Positions 17,670-30,409 of a stretch of 38,514 nt of DNA are shown here, piece by piece. Below the pieces are notes generated by a model that saw only the letters and a list, made by a program, of their open reading frames with translations, had not been told where the DNA came from and made no database searches. This DNA comes from Blautia sp. (GTDB taxonomy: Bacteria; Bacillota; Clostridia; Lachnospirales; Lachnospiraceae), in the NCBI GenBank assembly GCA_023667395.1, contig JAMPAC010000001.1, forward strand, positions 1 to 38,514, written 5' to 3'. Both the position numbers and the translations under genes were made by a program. Every line of letters starts with the position of its first letter. Within the stretch, counting starts at the first letter, position 1.

Positions 17670-17678
17670 CATTGTCAA
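17650..17678 (-). promoter_or_regulatory. Promoter of the rpsL-rpsG-fusA-tuf operon
   Basis: A consensus-like promoter on the minus strand: TTGACA (17673-17678) and TATACT (17650-17655) with a 17-bp spacer. It begins 16 bp after the rmlD stop codon. Confidence 0.85.
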
Positions 17679-17693
17679 TCATTTTTTGTAAAA

Positions 17694-18539
17694 TTATTGC
17701 TTTAATTCTGCTATATAGCGCTTCAGGGCATCTTCCCATGCGGGCAGCCTCTCGAAGCCGTTCTCCGTCAGCTTCTCCTTGCTCATGCGGCTGTTCATGG
17801 GACGGTTCGCTTTCGCCCCGTATTCCGCCGATGTGACCGGAATCACTTTCACATTCAGCCCCGCCTCCCTGAAAATGGCGCAGGCAAAATCATACCAGGA
17901 ACAGAAACCCTCGTTGGTGGCGTGGTACACGCCGTACTTTTCCGTCTGCACCATATCCACCAGCAGCCTGGCAAGATCATAAGTATAGGTAGGAGAGCCA
18001 AACTGGTCGTTGACCACCGTGACGGTATCATGGGTCTCCGCCAGCTTCAGCATGGTCTTTACGAAATTCCTGCCGTTAATGCCGAATACCCATGCGATGC
18101 GCACAATAAAATACTTTTCCAGAATTTCCTGTACCGCCAGTTCCCCCTCGTACTTGGTCCGCCCGTACACGCTTCTGGGGGCGCACTCATCCTCCGGCTC
18201 CCAGATATGCTCTCCCTGTCCATCAAACACATAATCGGTGCTGATGCAGATCATTTTAATATCCAGAGTTTTACAGACTTCCGCAATATTCCGGGGCCCA
18301 TCAGCGTTTACCTTCCGGCATGCCTCCGGGTTCTCCTCAGCAGCGTCCACCGCCGTATATGCGGCACAGTGGATCACCGCATCCGGCGCGGCTTCTCTGA
18401 TTACCCTGTCCACGCAGGCGGCATCCGTGATATCCATTTCCTGAATATCCACACCTATGGCTTCCATGCCGCGTTTTTCCAGTTCATTGACTACGTCATG
18501 CCCCAGCTGCCCCCTTACTCCTGTAACCAATACCCTCAT
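17694..18539 (-). CDS. rmlD: dTDP-4-dehydrorhamnose reductase
   Basis: It catalyses the last step of dTDP-L-rhamnose synthesis for cell-surface glycans. It is a short-chain dehydrogenase with NAD(P)-binding VTGVRGQLG near the N-terminus, STDYVFDG, the active-site YGRTKYEGE (YxxxK) and DQFGSPTYT, all typical of RmlD/RfbD. I chose ATG at 18539 because GGAG lies six bases before it; another ATG is at 18551. It has about 281 residues, normal for the family. It lies between rpoC and rpsL, an unusual place. No other rhamnose genes are adjacent, but other surface-sugar genes (glf, rfbGH) lie further right. Confidence 0.93.
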   Translation of the reverse strand: MRVLVTGVRGQLGHDVVNELEKRGMEAIGVDIQEMDITDAACVDRVIREAAPDAVIHCAAYTAVDAAEENPEACRKVNADGPRNIAEVCKTLDIKMICISTDYVFDGQGEHIWEPEDECAPRSVYGRTKYEGELAVQEILEKYFIVRIAWVFGINGRNFVKTMLKLAETHDTVTVVNDQFGSPTYTYDLARLLVDMVQTEKYGVYHATNEGFCSWYDFACAIFREAGLNVKVIPVTSAEYGAKANRPMNSRMSKEKLTENGFERLPAWEDALKRYIAELKQ

Positions 18540-18603
18540 AACTGTCTCCATTCTTTTACAACAGGGGCAATGCCATACGGCATCGCCCCCAAATCATATT
18601 GTA

Positions 18604-22365
<3,762 letters not shown>

Positions 22366-22408
22366 TCATGGCACTCCCTTCTATTTTCAAATTCACCCGG
22401 CTCAAAAC

Positions 22409-25400
22409 TTACTCGTAGTCGTCCTCGCCGCCGAAATCATCCGCATCCATCTCAAACGCGTCGTCATAAGCATCATCCTCATCGTCCGCGCTTACCAGTT
22501 CTCCGCTCTCTTCATCAAACTCCTGCGCCTGATAGCCCATCTCGCCCAGGGAACCGTTGTCATAGTCGTCATACTTGCGGTCGTCGCCCATCTCATAGCG
22601 GTAATCCGTATCGCCGTAGTCAATGGCCTCCATGATCTCAACTTCCGTCTGGTCGTCACGGAGAACCCTTACGTCCAGACCCAGCGCCTGCAATTCCTTG
22701 AGCAGCACCTTAAAGGACTCCGGTATTCCGGGTTCAGGGATGTTATCGCCCTTAATGATCGCTTCATACGTCTTTACACGTCCCACCACATCATCAGACT
22801 TCACCGTCAGGATCTCCTGCAGCGTATAGGACGCGCCGTAAGCCTCCAGGGCCCATACCTCCATCTCCCCGAAACGCTGGCCGCCAAACTGCGCCTTGCC
22901 GCCCAGGGGCTGCTGTGTTACCAGGGAGTACGGTCCCGTGGAACGGGCATGGATCTTGTCGTCAACCAGATGATGCAGCTTCAGGTAATGCATGTGTCCA
23001 ATGGTTACGGGGCTGTCAAAATATTCTCCGGTACGTCCGTCGCGCAGACGAACCTTGCCGTCCCGGGAAATGGGCACTCCCGCCCACACTTCCCTGTGAT
23101 CCCTGCCCTTTGACAGGTATTCCACCACTTCAGGAAGCAGTTCCTCACTGTGTCTGCTCTCAAAAGTCTCGCCGCCCCACTCCCTGCCGTCCGCAGTAGT
23201 GGTTCTGCCCTCCTCTTTCCACTGTGCCGCCTCCTCGGCGTCAAAAGGAAGATTTACATAATCGTTGGCCAGATCCAGGGTATCCATGATATCCTTCTCG
23301 TTTGCGCCGTCAAATACGGGTGTAGCCACGTTAAAGCCAAGCGCCTTAGCCGCCAGGGAAAGATGGATCTCCAGTACCTGTCCAATGTTCATACGGGAAG
23401 GCACGCCCAGGGGATTCAGCACAATATCCAGGGGACGTCCGTTGGGCAGATAGGGCATATCCTCCACGGGAAGCACGCGGGAAACCACACCCTTGTTGCC
23501 GTGACGGCCTGCCATCTTATCGCCCACGGAAATCTTCCTCTTCTGCGCAATATAAATACGGACTGCCTGATTTACCCCGGGAGACAATTCGTCGCTGTTC
23601 TCCCTGGTAAACACCTTGGCATCCACCACAATACCATACTCGCCGTGAGGCACTTTCAGGGAGGTATCACGAACCTCTCTCGCCTTCTCGCCAAAGATTG
23701 CCCGAAGCAGCCTCTCCTCTGCGGTAAGTTCCGTCTCCCCCTTGGGGGTTACCTTACCCACAAGGATGTCGCCTGCACGAACCTCCGCGCCGATGCGGAT
23801 GATACCCCTGTCATCCAGATCTTTCAGCGCATCGTCGCCGACACCGGGAACATCCCGGGTAATCTCCTCGGGACCCAGCTTGGTATCCCTGGCTTCCGCC
23901 TCATATTCCTCAATGTGCACGGAGGTATAAACATCATCCTGCACCAGTCTTTCACTCAAAAGGACAGCGTCCTCATAATTATAGCCCTCCCAGGTCATAA
24001 AACCGATCAGGGGGTTTTTGCCCAGGGCCAGTTCGCCCATGGAAGTGGAGGGTCCATCCGCGATCACCTGACCCTCTTCCACATGGTCGCCCTTAAATAC
24101 AATGGGCTTCTGGTTGTAGCAGTTGGACTGATTGCTTCTGGAGAACTTGCTCAAATGATATTCTGCTTTTTCCCCATCATCACAGGTCATACGGATCAGT
24201 CTGGAAGACACATAGTCAATCGTGCCTGACTTCTTCGCCAGAATACAGACGCCGGAGTCCACCGCTGTCTTTGTCTCCATACCGGTTCCCACCGCAGGGG
24301 CGTCCGTCAGCAGAAGAGGCACTGCCTGACGCTGCATGTTGGATCCCATCAGCGCGCGGTTGGCGTCGTCATTCTGCAGAAAAGGGATCAGCGCAGTCGC
24401 CACGGAAAACACCATCCGGGGCGATACATCCATGTAATCGAACATGGAACGGGGATACTCCTGTGTCTCCTCGCGGTAACGGCCGGATACACTGTTACGG
24501 ACAAAGTGACCGTCCGCATCCAGGGCCTCGTTCGCCTGCGCCACATGGTAATTATCCTCTTCGTCGGCGGTCATGTATACAACCTCCTCCGTAACCCTGG
24601 GATTATTAGGGTCGCTCTTATCCACTTTGCGGTACGGAGCCTCCACAAAGCCATATTCATTGATCCTGGCATAGCTTGCAAGGGAGTTGATCAGGCCAAT
24701 GTTGGGACCTTCAGGGGTCTCGATGGGGCACATTCTCCCGTAATGGGAATAATGCACGTCACGAACCTCGAATCCGGCGCGATCCCTAGACAGACCGCCG
24801 GGACCCAGGGCGGAAAGACGCCTCTTGTGGGTCAACTCACCCAGAGGGTTATTCTGATCCATAAACTGGGACAGCTGGGAAGATCCGAAGAACTCTTTTA
24901 CCGCAGCCGTAACGGGTTTGATATTGATCAGGGACTGGGGAGAAATATCCTCCGCGTCATGGGTGGTCATACGTTCGCGCACCACTCTCTCCATTCTGGA
25001 CAGGCCGATACGGTACTGATTCTGGAGCAGTTCGCCCACCGCACGGATACGCCGGTTGCCCAGATGATCAATATCGTCATCATTGCCCAGGCCGTACTCA
25101 AGATGCATATTATAATTGATGGAAGCAATGATATCTTCCTTTGTGATGTGCTTCGGAACAAGTTCGTGCACATTCTTTTTGATCGCTTCCGCCAGCTTCT
25201 CAGGATCCCCGCTGAACTCATCAAGAATCTGCTTCAGCACAGGATAATACACGCGCTCATGAATGCCGAAATCCCGGGGATTGCAGTCCACAAAGCTGGT
25301 CAGATCCACCATCATGTTGGAAAGGACCTTGACATTCTTCTCCTCTGTCTGTACATATACGAAAGGAACGGCCGCATTCTGGATCGTGTCAGCCAGTTCC

Positions 25401-26347
25401 ATGGTCATCTTGTCGCCTGCCGATGCCAGCACCTCGCCCGTGGAGGGATCCACCACGTCAGCCGCCAGGATCTGATGCCTGATCCTGTTCCGGAATGCCA
25501 GCTTCTTATTGAATTTATATCTGCCAACCTTGGCCAAATCGTATCTTCTGGGGTCAAAGAACATGGCGTTGATCAGGCTTTCCGCACTTTCAACGCTTAA
25601 GGGTTCACCGGGGCGGATCTTTTTGTATAACTCTAACAGACCCTCCTGATAATTCTCAGCAGTGTCCTTGCCAAAACTTGCTTCAATCTTCGGCTCGTCG
25701 CCAAACAATTCACGGATCTCATCGTTGGTGCCAACGCCCAGGGCGCGGATCAGCACAGTAACGGGAACCTTACGGGTCCTGTCCACGCGGACATAAAACA
25801 CGTCGTTGGAATCAGTCTCATACTCCAGCCAGGCGCCGCGGTTGGGGATAACGGTACAGGAAAAGAGCCTCTTGCCGATCTTGTCGTGCCCCACGCCATA
25901 ATAAATGCCGGGGGAACGAACCAGCTGGCTTACGATGACACGCTCCGCGCCATTGATCACAAATGTGCCGGTCTCGGTCATCAGCGGAAGATCGCCCATA
26001 AAGATCTTATGCTCGCTGATCTCTTCCTTTTCCTTATTGTACAGACGAACCTTGACAGTCAGGGGCGCCGCATAGGTGGCATCCCTTTCCTTGCATTCTT
26101 CAATCGAATATTTCACGTCGTCTCTACACAGTTCAAAATCCACAAATTCCAGGCTCAAAGAACCGCTGTAATCAGCAATAGGAGAGATATCGTCGAAGAC
26201 TTCCTTCAGACCCTCGTCCAAAAACCACTGATAGGAGTCCTTCTGGACTTCAATCAGGTTGGGCATCTCCAGAACCTCTTTCTGTCGTGCATAACTCATA
26301 CGCATAACCCTGTTACCGGCCATGGGACGTATTCTGTTCTTTTCCAT
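22409..26347 (-). CDS. rpoB: RNA polymerase beta subunit
   Basis: The beta subunit, about 1312 residues. The rifampicin region [29 protein letters not shown] is wild type at the usual resistance positions. [18 protein letters not shown] and the C-terminal [19 protein letters not shown] are conserved. ATG at 26347 was preferred over 26353 because GGGGTGA is correctly spaced for the former and too close to the latter. The C-terminus carries an acidic extension (rich in Asp/Glu, ending GGEDDYE). The leader is about 220 nt and structured. Confidence 0.98.
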   Translation of the reverse strand: MEKNRIRPMAGNRVMRMSYARQKEVLEMPNLIEVQKDSYQWFLDEGLKEVFDDISPIADYSGSLSLEFVDFELCRDDVKYSIEECKERDATYAAPLTVKVRLYNKEKEEISEHKIFMGDLPLMTETGTFVINGAERVIVSQLVRSPGIYYGVGHDKIGKRLFSCTVIPNRGAWLEYETDSNDVFYVRVDRTRKVPVTVLIRALGVGTNDEIRELFGDEPKIEASFGKDTAENYQEGLLELYKKIRPGEPLSVESAESLINAMFFDPRRYDLAKVGRYKFNKKLAFRNRIRHQILAADVVDPSTGEVLASAGDKMTMELADTIQNAAVPFVYVQTEEKNVKVLSNMMVDLTSFVDCNPRDFGIHERVYYPVLKQILDEFSGDPEKLAEAIKKNVHELVPKHITKEDIIASINYNMHLEYGLGNDDDIDHLGNRRIRAVGELLQNQYRIGLSRMERVVRERMTTHDAEDISPQSLINIKPVTAAVKEFFGSSQLSQFMDQNNPLGELTHKRRLSALGPGGLSRDRAGFEVRDVHYSHYGRMCPIETPEGPNIGLINSLASYARINEYGFVEAPYRKVDKSDPNNPRVTEEVVYMTADEEDNYHVAQANEALDADGHFVRNSVSGRYREETQEYPRSMFDYMDVSPRMVFSVATALIPFLQNDDANRALMGSNMQRQAVPLLLTDAPAVGTGMETKTAVDSGVCILAKKSGTIDYVSSRLIRMTCDDGEKAEYHLSKFSRSNQSNCYNQKPIVFKGDHVEEGQVIADGPSTSMGELALGKNPLIGFMTWEGYNYEDAVLLSERLVQDDVYTSVHIEEYEAEARDTKLGPEEITRDVPGVGDDALKDLDDRGIIRIGAEVRAGDILVGKVTPKGETELTAEERLLRAIFGEKAREVRDTSLKVPHGEYGIVVDAKVFTRENSDELSPGVNQAVRIYIAQKRKISVGDKMAGRHGNKGVVSRVLPVEDMPYLPNGRPLDIVLNPLGVPSRMNIGQVLEIHLSLAAKALGFNVATPVFDGANEKDIMDTLDLANDYVNLPFDAEEAAQWKEEGRTTTADGREWGGETFESRHSEELLPEVVEYLSKGRDHREVWAGVPISRDGKVRLRDGRTGEYFDSPVTIGHMHYLKLHHLVDDKIHARSTGPYSLVTQQPLGGKAQFGGQRFGEMEVWALEAYGASYTLQEILTVKSDDVVGRVKTYEAIIKGDNIPEPGIPESFKVLLKELQALGLDVRVLRDDQTEVEIMEAIDYGDTDYRYEMGDDRKYDDYDNGSLGEMGYQAQEFDEESGELVSADDEDDAYDDAFEMDADDFGGEDDYE

Positions 26348-26384
26348 TGACATTTCACCCCGTTCTTTCTGATTTAGTTCCTAT

Positions 26385-26515
26385 TCACAGCTCCGCTGTT
26401 CATAGCAACAATATGCACACAAAATGAGCAAGGAACGCTCATTTTGGCGCCTGCTGCCTCGGATTTTGAGAAAAACACCTCAAAATTCCTCACGGAATAA
26501 GGACTGTGAACAATA
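26385..26515 (-). repeat. Palindrome-rich unit in the rpoB leader
   Basis: The segment carries nested inverted repeats: ACAGC-TCC-GCTGT near the gene, AATGAGC-AAGGAAC-GCTCATT, the palindrome GGCGCC, and a GGATTTTGAG/CTCAAAATTCC stem. CTGTTCATAGCAA near one end and CTGTGAACAATAA near the other are similar. This layout resembles a dispersed palindromic repeat that inserted in the leader. Alternatively it is a conserved regulatory fold. Confidence 0.4.
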
Positions 26516-26575
26516 ACCTGCTTATGCCATGTTGCAATATACGCAGACATAGTTCCGCACAATAGTGCACTATCC

Positions 26576-26604
26576 ATGTTATCACAAATGGGGGTGAGGG
26601 TCAA
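26576..26604 (-). promoter_or_regulatory. Promoter of rpoB-rpoC
   Basis: On the minus strand TTGACC (26599-26604) and TAACAT (26576-26581) are separated by 17 bp. It sits after the rplL terminator, so rpoBC can be transcribed independently of rplJL. Confidence 0.65.
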
Positions 26605-26651
26605 GCATAAATTTTTCAATAATCAAAGTGTCCAATTACACAATATGACGC

Positions 26652-26685
26652 AAAAACAGTTTGAGCCTGTGCACAAACTGTTTTT
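26652..26685 (-). terminator. Terminator downstream of rplL
   Basis: The 12-bp arms AAAAACAGTTTG/CAAACTGTTTTT surround a 10-nt loop, with T-runs on both strands. It lies 31 nt past the rplL stop codon and may attenuate or end rplJL transcription. Confidence 0.8.
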
Positions 26686-26716
26686 ACGTTGTCATATAAC
26701 CATTTATTTTATCGGA

Positions 26717-27091
26717 TTACTTCAATGTAACCTTAGCGCCAACTTCCTCAAGTTTCTTCTTGATCTCCTCAGCGTCAGCCTTGGAAGCAGCTTCCTTTAC
26801 AACCTTGGGAGCGCCGTCTACCAGATCCTTGGCTTCCTTCAGACCCAGTCCGGTTATCTCGCGGACAGCCTTGATGACTTTAACTTTCTCTGCCCCAACC
26901 TCGGTCAGTTCCACATCGAACTCATCCTTCTCTTCCTCAACTGCTGCCCCTGCGCCGGGCGCCGCCATAACAACGCCTGCTGCTGCAGATACGCCGAACT
27001 CCTCCTCGCAAGCCTTTACCAGTTCGTTTAACTCTAATACGGTCATCTCCTTGATCTGGTCGATCAATTCCTGAGCGGTCAATTTAGCCAT
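26717..27091 (-). CDS. rplL: 50S ribosomal protein L7/L12
   Basis: The stalk protein that recruits translation GTPases, about 124 residues. It has an N-terminal dimer domain ([21 protein letters not shown]), an Ala/Gly-rich hinge and a conserved C-terminal domain ([28 protein letters not shown]). ATG at 27091 follows GGAGG; the in-frame ATG at 27106 includes that ribosome-binding site and is not the start. It follows rplJ in one operon. Confidence 0.97.
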   Translation of the reverse strand: MAKLTAQELIDQIKEMTVLELNELVKACEEEFGVSAAAGVVMAAPGAGAAVEEEKDEFDVELTEVGAEKVKVIKAVREITGLGLKEAKDLVDGAPKVVKEAASKADAEEIKKKLEEVGAKVTLK

Positions 27092-27158
27092 TTTCTTTTC
27101 CTCCATTTTCTGAAATTGATGTGTGATAACTTATGTTGCAAAATGTAGCCTGCCTCTG

Positions 27159-27665
27159 TTACTCAGCGGCCGCTGCGGACGCCCCGCCTTTTTCCGCCAG
27201 CTGGTTCATAACGCGGGCGAAGTTGGTAATGGGGCTCTTCATGCTGCCAAGCAGCCTGGAAATAAGCACTTCCCTGGAAGGAATGCTGGCGATGGCAGCC
27301 ATGCCTTTCGCATCATATACCGTGCCTTCCACAATACCGGCCTTGATCTCAAGCTTGTCAGCAGTCTTGGCGAACTCCGCCAGGATCCTCGCGGGTGCGG
27401 TTGCGTCCTCGGTAGAGATCGCGACTGCGCTGGGGCCTTCCAGATACTGGGTCAGGCCTTCACATTCCGTACCCTTAAACGCGCGGGCCATGAAAGTGTT
27501 TTTGTACACCTTGTAGGTGATGCCTGCCTCGCGCAGATTCTTGCGAAGCTGCGTGTCCTGCTCAACGGTAAGGCCACGGTAATCCACCAGGACCACAGAC
27601 TGGGCATCCTTGATATTGGCGGCAATCTCGTCTACAATGGGCGCTTTTAATTCAACCTTTGCCAT
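27159..27665 (-). CDS. rplJ: 50S ribosomal protein L10
   Basis: The stalk base protein that carries L7/L12 dimers, 168 residues. The N-terminal rRNA-binding domain (VVLVDYRGLTVEQDTQLRKNLREAG) and C-terminal helix are typical. AAGGAGG precedes the ATG. It is preceded by its own promoter and an L10 leader with an attenuator hairpin, the classic autoregulatory arrangement in Firmicutes. Confidence 0.97.
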   Translation of the reverse strand: MAKVELKAPIVDEIAANIKDAQSVVLVDYRGLTVEQDTQLRKNLREAGITYKVYKNTFMARAFKGTECEGLTQYLEGPSAVAISTEDATAPARILAEFAKTADKLEIKAGIVEGTVYDAKGMAAIASIPSREVLISRLLGSMKSPITNFARVMNQLAEKGGASAAAAE

Positions 27666-27714
27666 TTCTTTACCTCCTTATAGAATATAGTGGGTTTCCC
27701 CTGCCGAAAGGAGT

Positions 27715-27851
27715 TTGCTTTATAAGAAAAGCCTCCCTGAAGACAGGGAGGCATAAAGTCTTACTGAAAACTCTTTCCTCGGTAGGCGCTGCGCTTATCC
27801 CCGTCTCTGTGAGACTATGGGACCTACTGTCTTCGGCATTGTCATATGACC
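27715..27851 (-). ncRNA. Ribosomal L10 leader (autoregulatory 5' UTR)
   Basis: The leader between the rplJ promoter and rplJ contains the kinked-stem sequences expected of an L10 leader (GACAGTAGGT near its 5' end and GCGCAGCGCCTACCGAGG further on). A terminator hairpin follows at 27731-27752. In this known class, binding of the L10-L12 complex promotes termination. Assignment is from position and pattern, not a covariance search. Confidence 0.75.
27731..27752 (-). terminator. Attenuator hairpin of the L10 leader
   Basis: GCCTCCCTG and CAGGGAGGC form a 9-bp stem with a 4-nt loop. On the minus strand TTTTCTTAT follows. It is placed between leader and coding region, so it acts as a conditional terminator. 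Confidence 0.85.
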
Positions 27852-27857
27852 TTATAC

Positions 27858-27886
27858 AGAATACTATAAGATTCTGTGTTTGTCAA
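27858..27886 (-). promoter_or_regulatory. Promoter of rplJ-rplL
   Basis: A consensus TTGACA (27881-27886) and TATTCT (27858-27863) with a 17-bp spacer on the minus strand, starting 22 nt downstream of the rplA stop codon. Confidence 0.85.
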
Positions 27887-27907
27887 TTGTTTTCATCCGG
27901 CTGTTCC

Positions 27908-28597
27908 TTAGAATTTTGTCACATTTACTTTCACGCCGGGGCCCATGGTGCTGGCCAGAGTGATGCTTCTCAGATACTGTCCTTTCACTGCGCTGGGTCT
28001 TGCTTTCACAATGGCATCCATCAGCGCCTTAAGGTTCTCCTGAAGGGCCTCGTCCGTAAAGGAAACCTTGCCTATGGGAACATGAACGATATTGGTCTTA
28101 TCCAGCCTGTACTCGATCTTACCTGCCTTGATATCTTTGACAGCCTTGGTCACATCCATGGTAACCGTGCCCGCCTTGGGGTTGGGCATCAGACCCTTGG
28201 GTCCCAGGATCTTACCGAGGCGGCCTACGATACCCATCATATCGGGTGTTGCCACTACCACGTCGAAATCCAGCCATCCGTCGTTCTGGATTCTGGGGAT
28301 CAGTTCCTCGCCGCCAACATGCTCGGCGCCGGCTGCTTCCGCCTCGGCAATCTTGTCGCCTTTCGCAATCACCAGGACCCTGACTTTCTTACCTGTTCCG
28401 TTGGGCAATACTACCGCGCCACGGATCTGCTGCTCCGCATGACGTCCGTCACAACCGGTCCTGATATGCACTTCAATGGTCTCATCAAACTTTGCCGGGG
28501 CTGCTTTCTTCACCAAAGCGATCGCCTCTTCCGGATCATAGAATACGCTGCGGTCTACAAGCTTTGCTGATTCGGTATATTTCTTACCACGTTTCAT
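27908..28597 (-). CDS. rplA: 50S ribosomal protein L1
   Basis: The L1-stalk protein, 229 residues, also the usual translational repressor of the rplKA operon. Typical parts are [16 protein letters not shown] at the start and [16 protein letters not shown] in the middle. I placed the start at 28597 because GGAGG lies just upstream and the preceding 15 residues are not L1-like. It follows rplK by 55 nt. Confidence 0.97.
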   Translation of the reverse strand: MKRGKKYTESAKLVDRSVFYDPEEAIALVKKAAPAKFDETIEVHIRTGCDGRHAEQQIRGAVVLPNGTGKKVRVLVIAKGDKIAEAEAAGAEHVGGEELIPRIQNDGWLDFDVVVATPDMMGIVGRLGKILGPKGLMPNPKAGTVTMDVTKAVKDIKAGKIEYRLDKTNIVHVPIGKVSFTDEALQENLKALMDAIVKARPSAVKGQYLRSITLASTMGPGVKVNVTKF

Positions 28598-28652
28598 TAT
28601 CTTACCTCCTAGGTTCCAGCGACAACTTTTGTTGTCTCCCAATTATGAATAG

Positions 28653-29078
28653 TTAGTCTTCTACTACAATACCCATGCTGCGTGCAGTGCCTGCGATCAT
28701 GCTCATGGCCGCTTCAATGCTTGCCGCGTTCAGATCCGGCATCTTCATCTCCGCAATCTCCTGGACCTTGGCCTTGGAAATGGTAGCCACCTTGGTCTTG
28801 TTAGGCGTTGCGGATGCGGTCTTGATGTTACATGCTTTCTTTAACAGCACTGCTGCAGGGGGGGTCTTCGTAATGAAACTGAACGACCTGTCTGCATATA
28901 CAGTAATGACTACGGGGATGATCAAATCGCCCTTGTCCGCTGTCCTTGCGTTGAACTGCTTGGTAAATTCAACGATGTTCACGCCGTGCTGGCCTAACGC
29001 GGGGCCAACAGGGGGAGCCGGTGTAGCTTTGCCGGCAGGAATCTGTAATTTAATGTATCCTTCTACTTTCTTTGCCAT
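28653..29078 (-). CDS. rplK: 50S ribosomal protein L11
   Basis: The protein of the GTPase-associated centre, 141 residues. It has the conserved [23 protein letters not shown] near the N-terminus and the usual C-terminal TARSMGI. The start at 29078 follows AGGAGG; the open frame upstream is not L11-like. First gene of rplK-rplA. Confidence 0.97.
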   Translation of the reverse strand: MAKKVEGYIKLQIPAGKATPAPPVGPALGQHGVNIVEFTKQFNARTADKGDLIIPVVITVYADRSFSFITKTPPAAVLLKKACNIKTASATPNKTKVATISKAKVQEIAEMKMPDLNAASIEAAMSMIAGTARSMGIVVED

Positions 29079-29254
29079 TTTGGCACCTCCTATAATGTGG
29101 TAAACCGTCGCGGCCCGCTGATGCCGGCCTGTGTGCAACGGTAATCCGGCGCAGGGAACCTTTTGTTCTCCTGCTCCCACTTTACTGCCTGGGGCTTACG
29201 CCCCATGTATATCATGCCGTCGATCCCTCTCCGGCAGAAATACCATAATCTTCG
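29079..29254 (-). promoter_or_regulatory. Leader of rplK-rplA
   Basis: This 176-nt gap after nusG contains a strong hairpin TGGGGC-TTAC-GCCCCA (29190-29205) and further GC-rich complementarity near rplK. L1-binding leaders that repress rplKA are known in many bacteria, so such a site is plausible here. I did not identify a clear promoter. Confidence 0.35.
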
Positions 29255-29773
29255 TCAAAGCTTTCTGACCTCCGCAAAACTGATCTCCACAGGGGTCTCC
29301 CGGCCAAACAGTTCCACGTTGATGGTGGCCGTCTGCTTCCCATGATCCAGCTTCTGCACAATGCCGACGGTGTCTTTCCACACGCCCGCCACAACGGCGA
29401 TGCTGTCTCCCTCCACAAAATCAATGGAGACATTTTCGGTCCTGATGCCCAAGGGCTTCATCTCCGCCTCGGTCAGGGGAACAGGCTTGCTTCCCGGCCC
29501 CACGAATCCGGTTACACCGCGGGTATTGCGGACCACATACCATGTATCGTCGTTCATTTCCATATTGAGAAGCACATATCCGGGGAACATCTTCTTCTGG
29601 ACAGTCTTCCTGGCGCCATTCTTCATTTCCACCACATCCTGCAGGGGAACCCTTACTTCAAGAATCTGCTCCGCCAGGTGCTTGTTGTTCTCAATGGTCT
29701 TCTCAATATTGGCTTTGACCTTGTTCTCATATCCTGAATAGGTATGAACCACATACCATTTTGCCTCTGCCAT
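29255..29773 (-). CDS. nusG: Transcription elongation/antitermination factor NusG
   Basis: The NusG/Spt5 factor, 172 residues. It has an N-terminal NGN domain (KWYVVHTYSGYENKVKANIEK, MFPGYVLLNMEM, TRGVTGFVG) and a C-terminal KOW domain (EGDSIAVVAGVWKDTVGIV). GGGTGA lies upstream of the ATG. It starts 15 nt after secE in the rpmG-secE-nusG operon. Confidence 0.97.
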   Translation of the reverse strand: MAEAKWYVVHTYSGYENKVKANIEKTIENNKHLAEQILEVRVPLQDVVEMKNGARKTVQKKMFPGYVLLNMEMNDDTWYVVRNTRGVTGFVGPGSKPVPLTEAEMKPLGIRTENVSIDFVEGDSIAVVAGVWKDTVGIVQKLDHGKQTATINVELFGRETPVEISFAEVRKL

Positions 29774-29788
29774 ACGATCACCCTCGCT

Positions 29789-29992
29789 CTAAATCGATGT
29801 TAAAAAATTCACGCCACATTTGGCTATATAATCAATAATGGCAATGATCACTCCGACAACTACCGAGATTGCGACTACAGCCACAGACTGTTTTAATGTG
29901 GACTTCCTATCCGGCCATGCTACTTTCTTAAATTCAGTTTTTACGCCCTGGAAAAAACTGGGACGCGACTGCTTTTCTGCGGAATCTCCCAT
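29789..29992 (-). CDS. secE: Preprotein translocase subunit SecE
   Basis: The short single-membrane-span form of SecE, about 67 residues. The amphipathic FFQGVKTEFKKVAWPDRKST is the family signature, followed by one transmembrane helix (VAVVAISVVVGVIIAIIDYI). ATG at 29992 follows GGAGG; the TTG four codons earlier lies within that site. It partners with SecY and is co-transcribed with nusG. Confidence 0.95.
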   Translation of the reverse strand: MGDSAEKQSRPSFFQGVKTEFKKVAWPDRKSTLKQSVAVVAISVVVGVIIAIIDYIAKCGVNFLTSI

Positions 29993-30015
29993 TTCAACCT
30001 CCAATTTGAGAACGA

Positions 30016-30165
30016 TTACTTGGTTTCCTTGTGTATCGTATGCTTCCTGCAGAAACGACAGTATTTCCTGAGCTCCATTCTGTCAGGATGAGTCTTCTTA
30101 TCCTTGGTAGTATTGTAGTTACGCTGCTTGCATTCTGTGCAGGCCAATGTTATTTTTGTACGCAT
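30016..30165 (-). CDS. rpmG: 50S ribosomal protein L33
   Basis: A 49-residue L33 with both zinc-ribbon pairs, CTEC and CRFC, so it is the zinc-binding (C+) form. ATG at 30165 follows GGAGG; the open frame extends 12 residues further but without family similarity. First gene of rpmG-secE-nusG, 23 nt before secE. Confidence 0.95.
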   Translation of the reverse strand: MRTKITLACTECKQRNYNTTKDKKTHPDRMELRKYCRFCRKHTIHKETK

Positions 30166-30234
30166 TTCGCTACCTCCATATGTTTTGTAAAAAAAGAGCA
30201 TAAAAAAAAGACCTGAATCTTATCTCGTTTACTT

Positions 30235-30263
30235 ACTATAACACAACCTTCCTGCCCCGTCAA
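30235..30263 (-). promoter_or_regulatory. Promoter of rpmG-secE-nusG
   Basis: On the minus strand TTGACG (30258-30263) and TATAGT (30235-30240) have a 17-bp spacer, about 60 nt before rpmG. Confidence 0.8.
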
Positions 30264-30409
30264 CTGATTTTTTGCTGTTTTTTCCATCAGGCTCTTGTTT
30301 CTGTCTACGTAAAATGTTATAATTCAACTATAATGTAAGGGCATGGAACTGCCGATAACATAATATGGACGCTTGCATAAAATAGGGAAAGGGAAGGAGG
30401 CAGCGTACA

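Larger units (their letters stand above)
26354..26716. other. rplL-rpoB intergenic region
   Basis: This 363-nt gap holds the rplJL terminator (26652-26685), the rpoB promoter (26576-26604) and a leader with several hairpins (about 26385-26515). An 81-codon minus-strand frame at 26374-26619 runs across the leader but shows no family and no convincing ribosome-binding site. Confidence 0.75.

Noticed and set aside
26374-26619. 81-codon minus-strand frame upstream of rpoB
   Set aside because: It overlaps the rpoB promoter and leader hairpins; no family and no convincing ribosome-binding site.
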